DNA from: Bacillota bacterium
GTDB taxonomy: Bacteria > Bacillota > Clostridia > Lachnospirales > Lachnospiraceae
Assembly: GCA_023395555.1 (NCBI GenBank)
Contig: JAEWYQ010000073.1
Coordinates: 1 to 64,000 of the forward strand
DNA: 64,000 nt
Direction of reading: 5' to 3'
Part shown: positions 61,926 through 64,000 of the stretch, piece after piece
Numbering within the stretch: position 1 is the stretch's first letter
How the letters are laid out: the number at the start of each line of letters is the position of its first letter
Position numbers and translations under genes: made by a program
The notes under the pieces: generated by a model
What the model was told of the DNA's origin: nothing
What the model saw: the letters and a program-made list of their open reading frames with translations, nothing else
Databases searched by the model: none

Positions 61926-63941
61926 CTACGCCCGCTTCAGCACATACACCTGGGAAGGCGGTACAGCTGTCTTCCCGGTATAAACCTGATCATCCAGCAG
62001 ATTCTGATAGCTTACGTTTCCAAAATCCACTTCTCCGCCGGTACTGCCATGGTTGATCACAAAGAAATATTCCCCGCTCTCATTCTTTCTTGATGTTATC
62101 TCCAGCTCACCTTGGAAATCAAACACCGGAGCCAGCTCCTTCCCGCTGCAGATCTGACGGTACAGGGTATCCAGGAATTCCTGCTCCACCTGGGTGCCGA
62201 TATAATAAGCCTGTCCCTTTCCATAGCGGTTCACCGTCACTGCCGGCATTCCCTGGTAGAAATCCTCGCCATACTCCGCAAGCACCTCGGCTCCTTCGGT
62301 ATGAAGCAGATCGCAGAGGAAGCCGCTCTCATAAGCTTCCCGGAAGCCCTTCGCAGCCCCGGTCATTCGGATGGTATTCTTCTCCTCGGGGAACATGGCA
62401 TCCACTTCTTCCACCCAGAGGCCGAATACCTCTCTCAGAGGGCCGGGGTAGGCCCCGAAGATGCACCTGTCATTCTCGTCGGCATAACCGGTCATATAAG
62501 TTGCAACCAGTGTTCCGCCGTTCTTAACAAATTCCTTAAGCCTCTGGGCGATATCTCCCTTAAGCATATACAGAAGCGGCGCGATGATCACACTGTAACC
62601 GGAAAAATCCGTAGTCTGCTTCAGAATGTCCACCGGAATATTCTGATAATAAAGGGATTTATAATAGGTATGCACCTGTTCCAGATAATTCATGTCCTTG
62701 GTGGGGCCGCTGTTCAGCTCCAGGGACCACCAATTCTCCCAGTCAAAGATAACACCGGCCCTGGAAGAGGTCTTCGCCTTGAGGAACGCTCCGTCCAGCT
62801 TCTCCAGCTCTGTGCCCAGGGTCGCACATTCCCGGAAGATTCTTGTATCATTCCTTCCGTTGTGGGATATGAAGGCCCCATGGAACTTTTCCTGCCCCGC
62901 CACTGACTGGCGAAGCTGAAAATACAAGCTGCTGTCCGCTCCTCTGGCAAGTCCCTGATAAGCCGCCCGGCGAACCTCGCCCGGCCTTTTCAGCTTGTTA
63001 TAGGGCTGCCAGTTCTGCTGATTGGGGGACATTTCCGCAACCAGGAAGGATTCCCCGTCTCTGGCCGCGCGCATAATATCGAACTTCAACGCCAGGAAGC
63101 TGCGCTCATCCTTGGGAGAGGGGTAGTTGTCCCAGCCTGCAAAGTCCATATGAGGGATCATCTCGAACTGGTTCAGCTTCTTAATGTATCCTGAAATATT
63201 GGAGTAGACCGGAAGGTGGGGTGTCGCCTTTTTCAGAATATGGGCTTCATTATTATAGCACTCAATGGTGGAGGCTGTGACAAAGCGCATATAGTCCAGC
63301 TGAATCCCTGGATTAAACCGATAATCATCATTCAGCTCCGTCGGCAGCATTACTTCCTCAAAGGAGGTCAGCGTTCTGCCCCAGAAGGAGGTATGCCAGC
63401 GTTCGTTCAGCTTCTCCAGTGTACCATACCTCTGCTTCAGCCAGGTGCGGAACTTCTTCTGGCAGTTTTCACAGTAGCAGTAGGTTCCATACTCATTGGC
63501 CACATGCCAGGCAATCAGCCCCGGAAAATCCTTGTAGCGCTCCGACATAGCTGCAGCAATGGCTGCGGCACGCTCACGGTATTTTTCACTGTTGACACAG
63601 AAAAACACTCTCATGCCATGGGTCCTCTTCCGTCCTGCGATATCCACCGGCAGCACCTCGGGATATTTAGCGGACAGCCAGGCCGGCTGGGCACAGGTGG
63701 GGGTTGCAAGAATCACATGGATTTTATTATCCCAAAGCTTCTTCAAGATCTTATCCAGCCACTCAAACCGGTAGACTCCCTCCTCAGGCTCCAGCTTTGC
63801 CCAGGAAAACACCGGAAGAGTTACCGCATTTACCTTGGCTTCCTTCAGCAGCTCCATGTCTTTTTCAATTGTTGCCTCATCCCATTGGTCCGGGTTATAA
63901 TCGCCGCCGAACCAGATGAACGAATTATTCTCTTTCTTCAT
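61926..63941 (-). CDS. Beta-galactosidase, glycoside hydrolase family 42
   Basis: A 671-residue enzyme. It begins FIWFGGDYNPDQWDEATIEKDM, as is typical of GH42. The acid/base is E150 in AWHVANEYG and the nucleophile E303 in FLVAEMSPNQQNW. The zinc cluster C115, C155, C157 and C160 matches the four cysteines of characterised members. No signal peptide, so it works on imported galacto-oligosaccharides. The ATG follows AAAGGAG at the edge of the window; the upstream gene is not seen. Confidence 0.95.
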   Translation of the reverse strand: MKKENNSFIWFGGDYNPDQWDEATIEKDMELLKEAKVNAVTLPVFSWAKLEPEEGVYRFEWLDKILKKLWDNKIHVILATPTCAQPAWLSAKYPEVLPVDIAGRKRTHGMRVFFCVNSEKYRERAAAIAAAMSERYKDFPGLIAWHVANEYGTYCYCENCQKKFRTWLKQRYGTLEKLNERWHTSFWGRTLTSFEEVMLPTELNDDYRFNPGIQLDYMRFVTASTIECYNNEAHILKKATPHLPVYSNISGYIKKLNQFEMIPHMDFAGWDNYPSPKDERSFLALKFDIMRAARDGESFLVAEMSPNQQNWQPYNKLKRPGEVRRAAYQGLARGADSSLYFQLRQSVAGQEKFHGAFISHNGRNDTRIFRECATLGTELEKLDGAFLKAKTSSRAGVIFDWENWWSLELNSGPTKDMNYLEQVHTYYKSLYYQNIPVDILKQTTDFSGYSVIIAPLLYMLKGDIAQRLKEFVKNGGTLVATYMTGYADENDRCIFGAYPGPLREVFGLWVEEVDAMFPEEKNTIRMTGAAKGFREAYESGFLCDLLHTEGAEVLAEYGEDFYQGMPAVTVNRYGKGQAYYIGTQVEQEFLDTLYRQICSGKELAPVFDFQGELEITSRKNESGEYFFVINHGSTGGEVDFGNVSYQNLLDDQVYTGKTAVPPSQVYVLKRA

Positions 63942-64000
63942 TTTCTTCTCCTTTATCTTTTATCTTTATCTATAAGGCCATTTACACATTCAGCCTCTTT

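Overview
The window looks like chromosomal DNA of a motile, plant- or mucin-glycan-degrading member of the Clostridia, most like a Lachnospiraceae genome of intermediate GC. The reasons are Gram-positive style ribosome binding sites on nearly every gene, a YesM/YesN-type two-component system beside a sugar ABC operon, the mbl-flagellar rod gene order known from Bacillus/Clostridia, long-form HPF, RF2 with a programmed frameshift, ApgM-type homoserine kinase, and GH105, GH127 and GH42 enzymes. No rRNA, tRNA, CRISPR array or prophage was found. The assignment is inference from gene content; no database was searched.

Layout. 0-1.2 kb: riboflavin transporter ribU under an FMN riboswitch. 1.2-10.9 kb: a sensor kinase and AraC-type response regulator, divergent from an operon of sugar-binding lipoprotein, two permeases (no ATPase), two FAD-dependent oxidoreductases and a GH105 hydrolase. 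11-16.8 kb: tex with an unusual linker, a transposase scar, a Gfo/Idh/MocA dehydrogenase divergent from an AraC regulator, and a small HExxH protein. 17-21.4 kb: threonine-branch operon (ACT protein, homoserine dehydrogenase, ApgM-like kinase, aspartate kinase). 21.5-25.4 kb: amino-acid ABC transporter, cheW and prfB. 25.5-28.8 kb: secA and hpf. 28.8-34 kb: an AT-rich region with a DnaA-box cluster, PilZ protein, SH3-NlpC/P60 hydrolase, trxB, a YjfB-like small protein and a methyltransferase. 34-40.3 kb: acyl-ACP thioesterase, CvfB, YvyF-like protein, ComF, a nucleotidyltransferase and recD2. 40.4-43.4 kb: mbl, two flagellar rod/hook proteins and a rod-binding protein. 43.4-48.5 kb: a small membrane protein and a MarR-controlled heterodimeric ABC exporter. 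48.5-50.4 kb: chemoreceptor remnant and an ISL3-family element. 50.5-55.6 kb: the str operon (rpsL, rpsG, fusA, tuf). 55.6-58.8 kb: an AT-rich foreign segment bounded by 29-bp direct repeats. 58.9-63.9 kb: GH127, an Asp/Glu racemase-like protein and GH42.

How it works together. The 3.9-10.8 kb operon plausibly senses, imports and breaks down an oligosaccharide containing unsaturated uronic acid, with the paired flavoproteins as the least explained part. The GH127/GH42 group would release L-arabinofuranose and galactose from pectic side chains. Several housekeeping blocks carry well-formed sigma-A promoters (ribU, NlpC/P60, mbl, str operon, tuf, hpf).

The most unusual signals are non-coding: two copies of a promoter-embedded palindrome element (upstream of hpf and of the small membrane protein), three perfect DnaA boxes in 71 bp away from dnaA, a perfect 31-bp inverted repeat forming a 119-nt nested hairpin between GH42 and the racemase, and the 29-bp direct repeats around the foreign segment next to rpsL.
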